NCBI GenBank assembly: GCA_963795335.1
Contig: CAWCHI010000007.1
Span: 124,001-188,000 of the forward strand
Length of the DNA: 64,000 bases
From: Trebonia sp963795335
Lineage (GTDB): Bacteria; Actinomycetota; Actinomycetes; Streptosporangiales; Streptosporangiaceae
Reading direction: 5' to 3'
The translations under genes were made by a program, and so were the position numbers. Positions within the stretch are counted from its first letter, which is position 1, and every line of letters begins with the position of its first letter. Below are positions 36,174 through 44,540 of the stretch, piece after piece. Under the pieces are notes generated by a model. That model had not been told where the DNA came from. It saw only the letters and a list, made by a program, of their open reading frames with translations, and did no database searches.

Positions 36174-38324
36174 TCACGGCTGCGCCAGGCCGGGCTGGTC
36201 GGGGGCGTCGAAGCGCAGGCTGATGACCGACCGGCCGCCGGCGGCGGCGGTCGCGGTGATCACCGCCGGGCGGTAGGCGCCCTGCTGGGCGCGCAGGAAG
36301 GCGAGGATGGCGGTCCGGTCCGCGGGCGTGGCGGCGCCGATCTCGGCGCCCCGCAGCGGCACGCCGGCGCTCGTTCCGGGGGCCGCGCCGTCGACTGCCA
36401 GCAGGTCAACCGGCAGCTGGTGGGACAGCGCGGACACGGTAGCCAGCAGCCGGAAGTCGATCCGGCCCGCCTTAAGCGCCGCCCGGACGGACGGCGGATC
36501 CGTGAGGTTCTTGTTCCCCAGCAGCTGCTGCCCGGCCGCGACGAGGGAGGCGTGCTCGGCCGTGAGCTGGGTCTGGAAGGCGGCGGCGCCCCCGGGCGCG
36601 ACCGTGCGCACGTCGACCCGGGCCGCCCCGGAACCGAAGCTGGCGATGACCTGCGGGGCGTAATCGGCCGCGAGCCGCGGGCCGAACTGGCTCCGGATGA
36701 CCGGGGTGGCGACCACTACGGCCGAGCCGAGGGGGTCGGGGGCGGTGACCGGCAGCACCTTCAGCTGGGTCCCGGGGAACCCATCCTGCTGCAGCCGGCG
36801 GCACATGCCCGGGTCGCACGACACGGTCACGTCCGGGCTGACCTGCTGGGTGACCCAGGCCGCGGCCTGGGCCGAGCCGTCGGCCGCAGGCGCGGACGGC
36901 CCGCCGCCGACGTGGTTCCCCGGGCTGACGGTCAGCACCACGGCCACCGCGGCCGCGGCCGCGGCCGCGAGCAGGGCGCCGGCGCCGGCCGCGACCGCCC
37001 GGCCGCGGAAGCGCTGCCCCAGCAGCCGCCGGGCTCCGCGCCCGGCTGCCCGCACCAGCAGGTAGGCCAGCCCGAGCAGGGGGATGACGATCAGCGCCAC
37101 GTTCAGGGCGGCGACCAGGCCGGCCGCCGGGTACCCGGCCGAGAAGCCGGCCCGGGCGGCGGCGACATCCGCGGTGAAGGCCTGGCGCAGGGTGGAGATC
37201 ATCTCCGGCAGGTGCCAGGCGGTGTACCCGGTCATCGCCAGCAGCAGCGGGATGGCGGCCAGGACCCAGACGGTCACCAGGATCCGCGGGCCGCGCCGCA
37301 GGCCCTGCACCCGGGTGCTCGCCTGACGGGCCCGGGCCCCTGGCAGGACGCTCGCCATGATGGCGCCGAGCAGCCCGAGCAGGTCCGGCACCCCGGCCAG
37401 GTCACCGAGGATGAAGTAGCCGTCCATCCGCACCAGCGGGAACAGCTGCTGCAGGATCTGGAAGTTGTCGAGGAACACCGCCGCCAGGAACAGCGGGTTG
37501 CCGGTGACCGCGTAGCAGCCGCCCAGGATCAGGATGAAGATCGCGTTGAAGTAGACCCCGCCCAGGTCGACCCGCAGCCGGGCCGCCCGGTTCAGCCGGT
37601 AGACGTCGGTCACGTCGGTGTACAGGGACGGGAAGATCAGGTAGAGGCCGAATCCGATTTCGCCCGGCCGGGCCCCGCCGCGGCGGCAGGCCGAGGCGTG
37701 CCCGAACTCGTGGAACAGCAGCGAGACCAGGGTCAGCCCGGTCACAGCGAGGAACACCAGCGGGTCGCGCAGGACCTGCAGCAGCGGCCCGATCGCCCCG
37801 TGCACGGCGAACAGCCACACCTCGAACGCGGCGAAGGCGGCCAGCACCAGCCCAGCCAGGGCCGGGTAGTGCAGCCAGGCCAGGGCCTGGCCGACCGCGC
37901 CGGCTGCCCGGGGCCGGAGCAGCACACCGCGGATTTTCAGGCTCAGCAGCAGGTCGGAGCGCGGCGGGGGCTCGGCGTTCCGGTCCGGGGGCCGGTCCGG
38001 ATCGCCGGCCACCACGACCCCCATCGGTATCAGCTTGCCCTCGACCAGGTAGCGGATGTTGTCGCCGGTCAGTTCCCGCCCGAATACCACCCCGGCCCGG
38101 TCGGCGACCTGCTCGGCGTTCCAGCCGAACGCGCCCCCCGACGCGATCGCCTCCATCACCACGTACAGCAGCCGGGACAGCTGAATGACCTGCCCGTCGG
38201 CCCGCCGGACGAGGAAGCGGGGCTCGGTGAAACCGCTCCCCTGGTACTCCCCGAGCAGGCTGAGGCCGCCGGCTGGCCGCAAAACGGTGGCCTCGGCCAC
38301 CTCCGCGCCCACTGGCTCGGTCAT
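36174..38324 (-). CDS. M50-type membrane metalloprotease with PqqD-like N-terminus
   Basis: A 716-residue protein of the 'putative peptide zinc metalloprotease' (YydH-like) type. Residues about 20-110 form a PqqD/RRE-like winged helix (GEYQGSGFTEPRFLVRRADG, IQLSRLLYVVMEAI, NIRYLVEGKLIPMGV). Membrane helices follow, with the zinc site HEFGH at 205-209 and the third ligand in LVRMDGYFILGDLAG (Asp301). After more helices (to about residue 475) comes an extracytoplasmic domain with a Cys pair (SCDPGMCRRL). The ATG at 38324 has GGGGAGGA upstream. The preceding gene encodes a 51-residue Trp/Cys-rich peptide, the probable substrate. Cleavage or export of that peptide is inferred. Confidence 0.85.
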   Translation of the reverse strand: MTEPVGAEVAEATVLRPAGGLSLLGEYQGSGFTEPRFLVRRADGQVIQLSRLLYVVMEAIASGGAFGWNAEQVADRAGVVFGRELTGDNIRYLVEGKLIPMGVVVAGDPDRPPDRNAEPPPRSDLLLSLKIRGVLLRPRAAGAVGQALAWLHYPALAGLVLAAFAAFEVWLFAVHGAIGPLLQVLRDPLVFLAVTGLTLVSLLFHEFGHASACRRGGARPGEIGFGLYLIFPSLYTDVTDVYRLNRAARLRVDLGGVYFNAIFILILGGCYAVTGNPLFLAAVFLDNFQILQQLFPLVRMDGYFILGDLAGVPDLLGLLGAIMASVLPGARARQASTRVQGLRRGPRILVTVWVLAAIPLLLAMTGYTAWHLPEMISTLRQAFTADVAAARAGFSAGYPAAGLVAALNVALIVIPLLGLAYLLVRAAGRGARRLLGQRFRGRAVAAGAGALLAAAAAAAVAVVLTVSPGNHVGGGPSAPAADGSAQAAAWVTQQVSPDVTVSCDPGMCRRLQQDGFPGTQLKVLPVTAPDPLGSAVVVATPVIRSQFGPRLAADYAPQVIASFGSGAARVDVRTVAPGGAAAFQTQLTAEHASLVAAGQQLLGNKNLTDPPSVRAALKAGRIDFRLLATVSALSHQLPVDLLAVDGAAPGTSAGVPLRGAEIGAATPADRTAILAFLRAQQGAYRPAVITATAAAGGRSVISLRFDAPDQPGLAQP

Positions 38325-38376
38325 GCCGTTCCTCCCCTTCGGTGGCCGGCTCGGACGTCTTCGTGTCACCCGATGA

Positions 38377-38410
38377 GGCGGTGGCGGGGGCCCGGGCCCC
38401 CGCCACCGCC
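38377..38410. terminator. Perfect 17-bp hairpin between precursor and protease genes
   Basis: A 34-base perfect palindrome (GGCGGTGGCGGGGGCCC and its complement) with no T-run. It lies 35 bases after the precursor stop and 53 bases before the M50 start, so it can act as a leaky terminator or RNA-end stabiliser that raises the peptide:protease ratio. Confidence 0.65.
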
Positions 38411-38444
38411 CGCATCACGCGCGGCTAACTAGCTGGCTAGCCAG

Positions 38445-38600
38445 TTACCAGCACTTGTCCTGGTGCCAGCTCCAGCCCCAGCCCCAGCCGCTGTGGCAGC
38501 TGGACCACTCGTGGCCGCAGGGCGACCACTTCCAGCAGCCGAGAGCCTGCCGGTCGGGGAGGAGTTCGGCACTTTCCCGGTCGAGTTCGGCGGTGTCCAT
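38445..38600 (-). CDS. Trp/Cys/Gly/His-rich 51-residue peptide, candidate RiPP precursor
   Basis: Not a typical gene-finder call because it is short. The ATG at 38600 has AGGAAGG 8 bases upstream. Residues 1-21 form an acidic leader (MDTAELDRESAELLPDRQAL, then G). Residues 22-51 form the core, which opens CWKWSPC, passes GHEWSSCHSG and WGWGWSWH, and ends QDKCW. The core has 4 Cys (22, 28, 35, 50), 8 Trp (23, 25, 32, 39, 41, 43, 45, 51) and 3 His (30, 36, 46), with an alternating W-G/S run at 39-45. The abrupt change of composition after LPDRQALG is leader/core-like. Downstream in the same direction is an M50 protease with an RRE-like domain. No lanthipeptide, lasso, YcaO or radical SAM enzyme is adjacent. 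A metal-binding or disulfide peptide is the alternative. Confidence 0.78.
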   Translation of the reverse strand: MDTAELDRESAELLPDRQALGCWKWSPCGHEWSSCHSGWGWGWSWHQDKCW

Positions 38601-38776
38601 TCGCTGTACCTTCCTGTCCGGGCACCCCGGTTAGGTGCCTCGCTACGGAATGCGGCAGCCCCTCGCCAGACCCTGCTGGCCGCCGTTACAGCCTGAGGCG
38701 CTGCTCGCGACTCCGCTTATGTGGCCAATTCGGCCCGGAATGGCCCGCGGATTGGTCAGGAAAATAACTACTTTGC

Positions 38777-38805
38777 GTTATTTCGACATAGGTCGATAAT
38801 TGCAA
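38777..38805 (-). promoter_or_regulatory. Promoter candidate with operator in the spacer
   Basis: On the minus strand TTGCAA (38800-38805) and AATAAC (38777-38782) are 17 bases apart. The spacer holds a perfect inverted repeat, TCGAC at 38783-38787 with GTCGA at 38792-38796. An operator inside the -35/-10 spacer is the hallmark of MerR control, and a MerR gene is 150 bases away. It would drive the precursor gene with a leader of about 170 bases. Confidence 0.45.
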
Positions 38806-38952
38806 CCGAATATGCACAGAAAGTAACGTGCACTTCCCGGTGAAAGGGGCCTGACTTCAATTGAAAAGACCTTGAAAAACCACTCCCGATGACTCGGCGG
38901 GCCAACTCGGTGACATACTGTGGCACCCTCCGAAGGCCTCGCCCCGCCGGGT

Positions 38953-39801
38953 TCAGTGGTCGTTGCGGCGGTCCAGGTAGCCCGCCATGCGGTTGAACAG
39001 GCTCATGGCGCGGCGCAGGTCGGGTGAGGCGGGCGGCGCCTCGTTCGGGAGATCTTCCACCAGGTAGCCGAGACCGGGTGACAGCAGGCGGGTGATCTGG
39101 GCGCAGATGAGGGCGGCGTCCCGGATGACGGACGGGTCGACGCTCCACAGTGCCTCGAAGCGCCGCCGGGAGTCGGGGACGCCCGCCTGCCCCGGGTACT
39201 CCCAGGCTGAGATGAAGGCGGGGTAGTCCGGGGCCGCGCAGACCACGAACCATTCGCGCCGCAAGGGCGCGTCGGCCGGGATGCGGACGGTCAGCGGCGT
39301 CGTGTCCGGTCCGGACGACTCGTCGAAATCGGCGAAGATGACCGCGACGCGGGCCGTGCGGGCTAGTTCACCCCAGCGCTCGCCCGACTGCCGGTAAAAG
39401 CGCTCCCGCTGGAACCCGGCGAACAGTGCCGCCCGCTCGGCGCGGGCGCAGCACTCGTCTTCCATCGCGCGGGTGATCGCCAGCAGCGACGCCTTGCTCA
39501 GCTCCAGCGGCATCAGGCCGGGATGGCGGCGGCGCAGGCCGGCGAAGACGGACAGCTCGGCTTCGGCGCCGCGCGCAGCCGCCTGCGCGATCGCGGCCTG
39601 CAGGCTCATGCCGGACGCGCGCAGCCGCAGGACCTCCTCGATCAGCGCGGCATCGGCCTGGCCGTAGCGGCGGTGCCCCCCCTCCAGCCGCTGCGGGCGC
39701 GGGAACCCGTAGCGGTCCTCCCAGCTGCGCAGGGTGGCGGCGGGCACGCCCGTCTGCCGCTCCAGCTCGCCGATGGACAGGCCATCCTGCGGGTCGCTCA
39801 C
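38953..39801 (-). CDS. MerR family regulator with DICT sensory domain
   Basis: A 282-residue regulator. The MerR helix-turn-helix is residues about 8-75 (LSIGELERQTGVPAATLRSW, EDRYGFPRPQRLEGGHRRYG). From about residue 110 a DICT-type sensory domain follows (LSKASLLAITRAMEDECCAR, LFAGFQRERFYRQSGERWGE, TARVAVIFADFDE). The GTG at 39801 follows AGAGGTGG. It is transcribed toward the peptide/M50 genes, 350 bases upstream of them, and is divergent from qcrB. Control of the peptide locus is inferred from position and the spacer operator. Confidence 0.88.
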   Translation of the reverse strand: MSDPQDGLSIGELERQTGVPAATLRSWEDRYGFPRPQRLEGGHRRYGQADAALIEEVLRLRASGMSLQAAIAQAAARGAEAELSVFAGLRRRHPGLMPLELSKASLLAITRAMEDECCARAERAALFAGFQRERFYRQSGERWGELARTARVAVIFADFDESSGPDTTPLTVRIPADAPLRREWFVVCAAPDYPAFISAWEYPGQAGVPDSRRRFEALWSVDPSVIRDAALICAQITRLLSPGLGYLVEDLPNEAPPASPDLRRAMSLFNRMAGYLDRRNDH

Positions 39802-40185
39802 GTCAGCACCACCTCTTCACTATGCCAAGTATTATCTATGCGGTACGTTTAGGTATACAGCGGTCGGGCATCAGGGCAGCTGCAGGAGCTGACCGCCGCC
39901 TGACCCCCGGAGAAGGTAATGATGGCGAAACTACAGGAGGCCAGCCCGAGGTGGTGTGCGCACGTACGGCCGGGTCCGTCCCGGTCACCCCATCAGCCTC
40001 GGACCAGGCGGCTGCCCTGTGATCCGAGCCAGCCGTGTCCTTCCAGCGAGCCGGGTCCTCTCCGCAGGCCGAGCCCGCCCAGCCGACGGGGGCCGGCTGG
40101 GCGGGCCGGGGCCGGCGGCCGGCCGCTGGGCTCGCACCTGCGGCAGCCAAGCGGCTGCGGACTGTGACGTGAGAGGGAGCCAGCG
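39802..40185. other. 384-base divergent intergenic region (MerR / qcrB)
   Basis: An AT-rich patch at about 39820-39855 should hold the promoters for both directions. A small frame at 39919-40167 has a GGAGAAGG before its ATG, but its Arg/Pro/Ser-rich translation is not protein-like. GC-rich inverted repeats around 40075-40130 could form RNA structure before qcrB. Nothing else is supported. Confidence 0.5.
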
Positions 40186-41976
40186 GTGAGTCAAGAAGTC
40201 CGCATTCCCCCTGCCCTGGACGGGGTGGGCGGCTGGCTGGACGACCGTTTCCACGGCGCGCGGGGGATGCGCGTCCTGATGAAAAAGGTCTTTCCTGACC
40301 ACTGGTCGTTCATGCTGGGCGAGATCGCGCTCTGGTCGTTCGTGATCTTGCTGCTCACGGGGACCTACCTGGCGCTGTTCTTCACCCCGTCGGCAGCCGA
40401 GGTCGTCTACCACGGCTCCTATACCAAGCTCAACGGCATCACGATGTCGCAGGCCTACGCCTCGACGATCAATATCTCGTTCGACGTGCGCGGCGGCCTG
40501 CTGGTCCGGCAGATCCACCACTGGGCGGCCGACCTCTTCATGATCGCGATCGCGGCTCACATGCTGCGGGTGTTCTTCACCGGCGCCTACCGCAAGCCGC
40601 GCGAGGTCAACTGGCTGATCGGCATCGCCCTGTTCGCCCTGGGCCTGATGGAGGGACTGTTCGGCTACTCGCTGCCGGACGACCAGCTGTCCGGCGCGGG
40701 CCTGCGGGTCTTCGAGGGCATCCTGCAGGGAATCCCCGTGGTCGGCACCTACGTTGCGTTTCTGCTGTTCGGCGGGCCCTTCCCCGGCACGTCGATCATC
40801 CCGCGGATGTACATCTTGCACGTGTTCCTGATCCCGGGCCTCATCCTCGCCCTGGTCGTGGCCCACCTGTTCATCATGTTCCACCAGAAGCACACGCAGA
40901 TGCCGGCGCTGGGGAACACCGAGCGCAACGTGGTCGGCCAGCCGTTCTTCCCCTACTTCCTGCTCAAGGGGCAGGCCTGGTTCTTCTTCATCTTCGGGGC
41001 CCTGGTCGTGCTGGGGACGTTCGGGCAGATCAACCCGGTCTGGATGTACGGACCGTACACACCGCTGGCGATCTCAGCCGCCTCCCAGCCCGACTGGTAC
41101 CTCGGGATCCTGGACGGCGCGCTGCGCGTCATGCCGCCCTGGGAGATCAACTTCCTGGGTCATACCGTGACCCTCAGCCTGCTCATCCCGTTCGCCCTGC
41201 CGCTGGGGATCATTCTCGGCGGGGCCGCGCTGTGGCCGTTCTTCGAACGCTGGGCGACCGGCGACAAGGCCTTCCACAACATCAACGACCGGCCCCGCAA
41301 CGCCCCGGTCCGCACCGGCATCGGGGTCGCGGCGGTGGTCTTCTACGGCGTGCTGTGGGCCGAGAGCGCCAACGACGTCATCGCCGATAAGTTCACCATC
41401 CCGCTCTACACGCTCACCTGGATCGCCCGGGTCCTGGTGATCGTGGGGCCGGTCGCCGCCTTCTTCATCACCCGGCGGATCTGCCTCGGCCTGCAACGCA
41501 AGGACAGCGGCCTGCTGGAGCACGGGGTCGAGACCGGCATCGTCTGGCAGCTGCCCAACGGCGAGTTCATCGAGGAGCACCGGCCGCTGACCGACGAGGA
41601 ACTGGCGCCGCTGCAGGCCAAGACCGTCCCTGCGCTCACCCCCGCGCCTGCCGACGGGAACGGCGACGGGACCAGCAACGGCAACGCCGTGCCCGCGCCG
41701 CGGACCCGCGGCCCGGTGGGCCACGCCCGGGCGATCGCGGAGCGCGCCTTCGCCGAGACGATCCCGTTCGCGCCCAACGGGAACGGCAACGGGAACGGGC
41801 ATGGGAACGGCAACGGGCACGCCCTCAACGGAAACGGCCACGGGCACAGCAACGGCAATGGGCACAGCAACGGCAATGGGCACAGCAACGGCAATGGGCA
41901 CGCCGTCGGGAACGGGCACGCGCCCGGCGAGCCCGCCCGGCAACTCCCCCAGGGCGACGATCGCCCGCCCGCCTGA
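40186..41976 (+). CDS. qcrB: Cytochrome bc1 complex cytochrome b subunit (orphan copy)
   Basis: Quinol oxidation subunit of the respiratory bc complex, 596 residues. The N-terminal b-heme domain has the ligand helices (RQIHHWAADLFMIAIAAHML and HVFLIPGLILALVVAHLFIM). The Qo-site block is PDWY at about residues 303-306 (SQPDWYLGILDGAL). The C-terminal cytoplasmic tail after about residue 480 is Gly/Asn/His repeats (HSNGNG three times exactly, more degenerate). GTG start after GGGAG. No qcrA, qcrC or ctaE is adjacent, so this is probably a second copy outside the main qcrCAB operon. Confidence 0.92.
   Translation: MSQEVRIPPALDGVGGWLDDRFHGARGMRVLMKKVFPDHWSFMLGEIALWSFVILLLTGTYLALFFTPSAAEVVYHGSYTKLNGITMSQAYASTINISFDVRGGLLVRQIHHWAADLFMIAIAAHMLRVFFTGAYRKPREVNWLIGIALFALGLMEGLFGYSLPDDQLSGAGLRVFEGILQGIPVVGTYVAFLLFGGPFPGTSIIPRMYILHVFLIPGLILALVVAHLFIMFHQKHTQMPALGNTERNVVGQPFFPYFLLKGQAWFFFIFGALVVLGTFGQINPVWMYGPYTPLAISAASQPDWYLGILDGALRVMPPWEINFLGHTVTLSLLIPFALPLGIILGGAALWPFFERWATGDKAFHNINDRPRNAPVRTGIGVAAVVFYGVLWAESANDVIADKFTIPLYTLTWIARVLVIVGPVAAFFITRRICLGLQRKDSGLLEHGVETGIVWQLPNGEFIEEHRPLTDEELAPLQAKTVPALTPAPADGNGDGTSNGNAVPAPRTRGPVGHARAIAERAFAETIPFAPNGNGNGNGHGNGNGHALNGNGHGHSNGNGHSNGNGHSNGNGHAVGNGHAPGEPARQLPQGDDRPPA
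41845..41898 (+). repeat. Three perfect 18-bp tandem repeats in the qcrB tail
   Basis: CACAGCAACGGCAATGGG at 41845-41862, 41863-41880 and 41881-41898, encoding HSNGNG each time. Less exact GNGNGHGNG-type units surround it (about 41775-41935). Confidence 0.9.
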
Positions 41977-42202
41977 CGACAACGGGGGCCGTCAGGCGGG
42001 CGGGCAGGCCGGATCGAGCGGCCGGCCCAGCCCGGCCAGGCCGTGCCGGCAGGCCGTCAAGTTCCTCGGGGGACCTCAGCCACTTACATCCTCGCCACCT
42101 ACATCGCCGGGGGCCGGGCGGGTTCAAGGTTGCGGTTCCCGGCCCAGGTGTCTGCTGGACCCGTCGGATGCGGGGCCGGGCCGCACCCGTACGCTGTAAG
42201 GC

Positions 42203-43219
42203 ATGCTGCGCCGGCCGGTCTCTCTTGCGGCGGTGATGGCCGGGGTTATGGTGCTGGCGGTCGGCTGCGGGTCGCCGGGAACAGCCGCGCCGGAGCCGGC
42301 TACGGCGCCGCCGCTTGCGCAACGGCCCGCAGGCCAGGTGGTGGCTCTGGCCGGTGGCCCGGAGGGTGTTGCGGTGGACGCGCGCGACGCGATCGTCGCG
42401 GTCGGGATCCAGCAGCCAGCGGGCGTGGCTTTGGTGGACGCGGGGACCGGGCGGGAACGCCAGTTCATCCGGCTGCCGGGAGCGGCACGTCATCTTGAGC
42501 TCGCCGGTCCCGCGGGCCCGCTGCTGGTTCCGCTGGAGAACAACGGCGAGCTGGTCCAGCTCGCGTTGCCGGGCGGCGCCGTCATCGGGAACACCCGCGT
42601 CGGGCAGCATCCGCATGACGCTGCCGCTGTGGGCTCGCTTATTTTCGTGGGCAACGAGTTCTCCAACACGGTGTCGCTGGTACGCGGCGGCCGGCAGGTC
42701 GCGGTGCTACCGGGACCTCTGCAGCCTGGCGGTGTCGCCGCAGACGGGTCTTTCGCCCTGGTCGTCGGCGTACGCGGGCGCCGGGTCGAGGCGTATGCAG
42801 CGGACGGCCGGATCCTGGGCTCGGCCCGGGCCGGCGCGGGGCCAACCCATGTGCAGGCCTGCCCAGACGGGCTGTTCTACGTGGCCGACACCGACGGCAA
42901 CGCGGTGCTGGTCGACCGGGTGACAGGCACCGGCCCGCGTCAGGTCGCAGCCGTGCGAACCGGGCTGGGGACACCCTACGGAATCGCCGTCGATCTTCCC
43001 CGCGACCTGATCTACGTGACACTGACCGCGACCAACCGGCTGGAGTCGTTCCGGATCGTGGGCGCCACCCTGGTCCCGGACCGGACATGGCCAACCGTCC
43101 GGCAGCCCAACAGCGTAGCTGTCGATGATGCCACCGGCCGCGTGTTCGTCGCCGGCCGGGCAGACAGCCAGCTGGAGCTGATCGATCCCGGCACACCCGG
43201 AACACCAGCACCGCGGTAG
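42203..43219 (+). CDS. Lipoprotein with YVTN/NHL-type beta-propeller
   Basis: A 338-residue secreted protein with a lipobox (VMVLAVGC, lipid site Cys22) and a Pro/Ala linker. Repeats of about 45 residues follow (GPEGVAVDARDAIVAVG, RHLELAGPAGPLLVPLENNG, GLGTPYGIAVDLPRDLIYVT, QPNSVAVDDATGRVFVAGRA), the pattern of a beta-propeller related to YVTN or SMP-30/NHL folds. It could bind ligands or proteins outside the cell. No partner is identifiable. Confidence 0.82.
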   Translation: MLRRPVSLAAVMAGVMVLAVGCGSPGTAAPEPATAPPLAQRPAGQVVALAGGPEGVAVDARDAIVAVGIQQPAGVALVDAGTGRERQFIRLPGAARHLELAGPAGPLLVPLENNGELVQLALPGGAVIGNTRVGQHPHDAAAVGSLIFVGNEFSNTVSLVRGGRQVAVLPGPLQPGGVAADGSFALVVGVRGRRVEAYAADGRILGSARAGAGPTHVQACPDGLFYVADTDGNAVLVDRVTGTGPRQVAAVRTGLGTPYGIAVDLPRDLIYVTLTATNRLESFRIVGATLVPDRTWPTVRQPNSVAVDDATGRVFVAGRADSQLELIDPGTPGTPAPR

Positions 43220-43496
43220 CAGACGAACGTACGAACGCAATCTCAACCAGGCGCTGACGGACCGCCCCGGCGCCCTAGAAGGGAAGCGGCTGGACCGGCA
43301 CGGCGCCGCCCGGATCGTCCGCCGTGTCACCCCCCCGGGCGGGAACCGCCGCCGTCGACGCGGACGTCCGCCTCACCGCCGGACACGACCGCAGCCCGCG
43401 GCCAGGGCATCGCCTCACGCTGCGTCCAGGCTGCCACGGAATGGCTGTTCGGCGGGCAGGGCCTGCGCAAGCGTCCTGCCTGAGCACGGGCTGGGA

Positions 43497-44477
43497 TCAC
43501 CGGTTCACGCGGGACCGGACGAGGGCGGGGAGCGCGGCGCGCCCGGTCAGGGGCCGGAACTGGTCGGAGGCCGCCGTCAGGGCGGCGTACTCGTCGTCGG
43601 CCAGCTCGATCTCGGCCGCCGCGACGTTGCCCTCGAGCTGCTCGACGCTGGACGCGCCCGGGATGGCGGTGACCATCGGGTGCCGGATGACCCAGGCCAG
43701 CGCGATCTGCGCCGGTTTGGCCTGGTGCGCGTCCGCTACCTCCCGGAGCACCCCGATGAGCGGGGCCGCCCGGTCGAGGTTCTCCGGCAGGAACAGCGGG
43801 TTGCCTGCCCGGACCCGGTTGGCGGGGCGGTGGTCGCGGTCGTAGCGGCCGGACAGCAGGCCCTGCGCCAGCGGGCTGTAGGCGATGATGACCCGGCCGG
43901 CCTCGGCCGCGAACGGCAGCAGGTCCTGCTCGGGTGAGCGGTCGGCGAGACTGTAGCGGACCTGGTTGCTCAGCACCCGTCCGCCGAGTGCCCGCTCAGC
44001 GGCCTGCCAGCGGGCCAGGGGGTAGTTGCTGACGCCGACCTCACCGACCAGCCCGACCCGCTGCAGGACGCCCATGCCGCGCATGATCGTGCCCTCGGGG
44101 ACAACCGGGTTGGGGAAGTGCACCTGGTACAGGTCGAGCCGGCGCACACCCAGCCGGCCGGCGCTGGCCACGGCGCGCTGCTCCACGACCGGCGCCAGCG
44201 GCAGCGGCAGCGACACCTTCGTCGCCAGGAACACCGACTCCCGCCGCTCGCCGAGCGCCTCCCCCAGGATCCGTTCGCTGCGCCCGAAGCCGTACATCTC
44301 GGCCGTGTCGAACAGCGTCACGCCGAGCTCGACTGCCCGGCGGACGATGTCGCGGGACTCACCCCCGGCATACGAGGCCCCGTATCCCCATTCCTTGGCC
44401 CCGAACTGCCAGGTGCCGAGGCCGATCTTCGAGATCCTGGGGGTCTCGGGGGCAGTTTCAACGTCGACGTAGCGCAT
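43497..44477 (-). CDS. Aldo/keto reductase
   Basis: A 326-residue NADPH-dependent TIM-barrel oxidoreductase. The catalytic tetrad is present: Asp and Tyr in LFDTAEMYGFGRSERILGEA, Lys in VFLATKVSL and His in LYQVHFPNP. The phosphate-binding end is AIPGASSVEQLEGNVAAAEI. It belongs to the AKR group related to pyridoxal/YhdN-type reductases. It is probably cotranscribed with the quinone reductase-like gene upstream (64-base gap). Confidence 0.9.
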   Translation of the reverse strand: MRYVDVETAPETPRISKIGLGTWQFGAKEWGYGASYAGGESRDIVRRAVELGVTLFDTAEMYGFGRSERILGEALGERRESVFLATKVSLPLPLAPVVEQRAVASAGRLGVRRLDLYQVHFPNPVVPEGTIMRGMGVLQRVGLVGEVGVSNYPLARWQAAERALGGRVLSNQVRYSLADRSPEQDLLPFAAEAGRVIIAYSPLAQGLLSGRYDRDHRPANRVRAGNPLFLPENLDRAAPLIGVLREVADAHQAKPAQIALAWVIRHPMVTAIPGASSVEQLEGNVAAAEIELADDEYAALTAASDQFRPLTGRAALPALVRSRVNR

Positions 44478-44540
44478 GCTGCCGTCCTGCCCGCTGGCAC
44501 GCCGCTCATGCCGGCTGGCCGGGGGCGCCCGTCAGGCTGA

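Noticed and set aside
36420..38432. Long plus-strand open frame opposite the M50 gene
   Set aside because: It is the antisense shadow of a GC-biased gene: Gln/Arg/Gly/Pro-rich, no motif. The minus strand has HEFGH and membrane helices.
39919..40167. 82-codon frame with GGAGAAGG upstream, before qcrB
   Set aside because: The translation is Arg/Pro/Ser-rich without structure and overlaps other equally open frames. The Shine-Dalgarno match alone is not enough.
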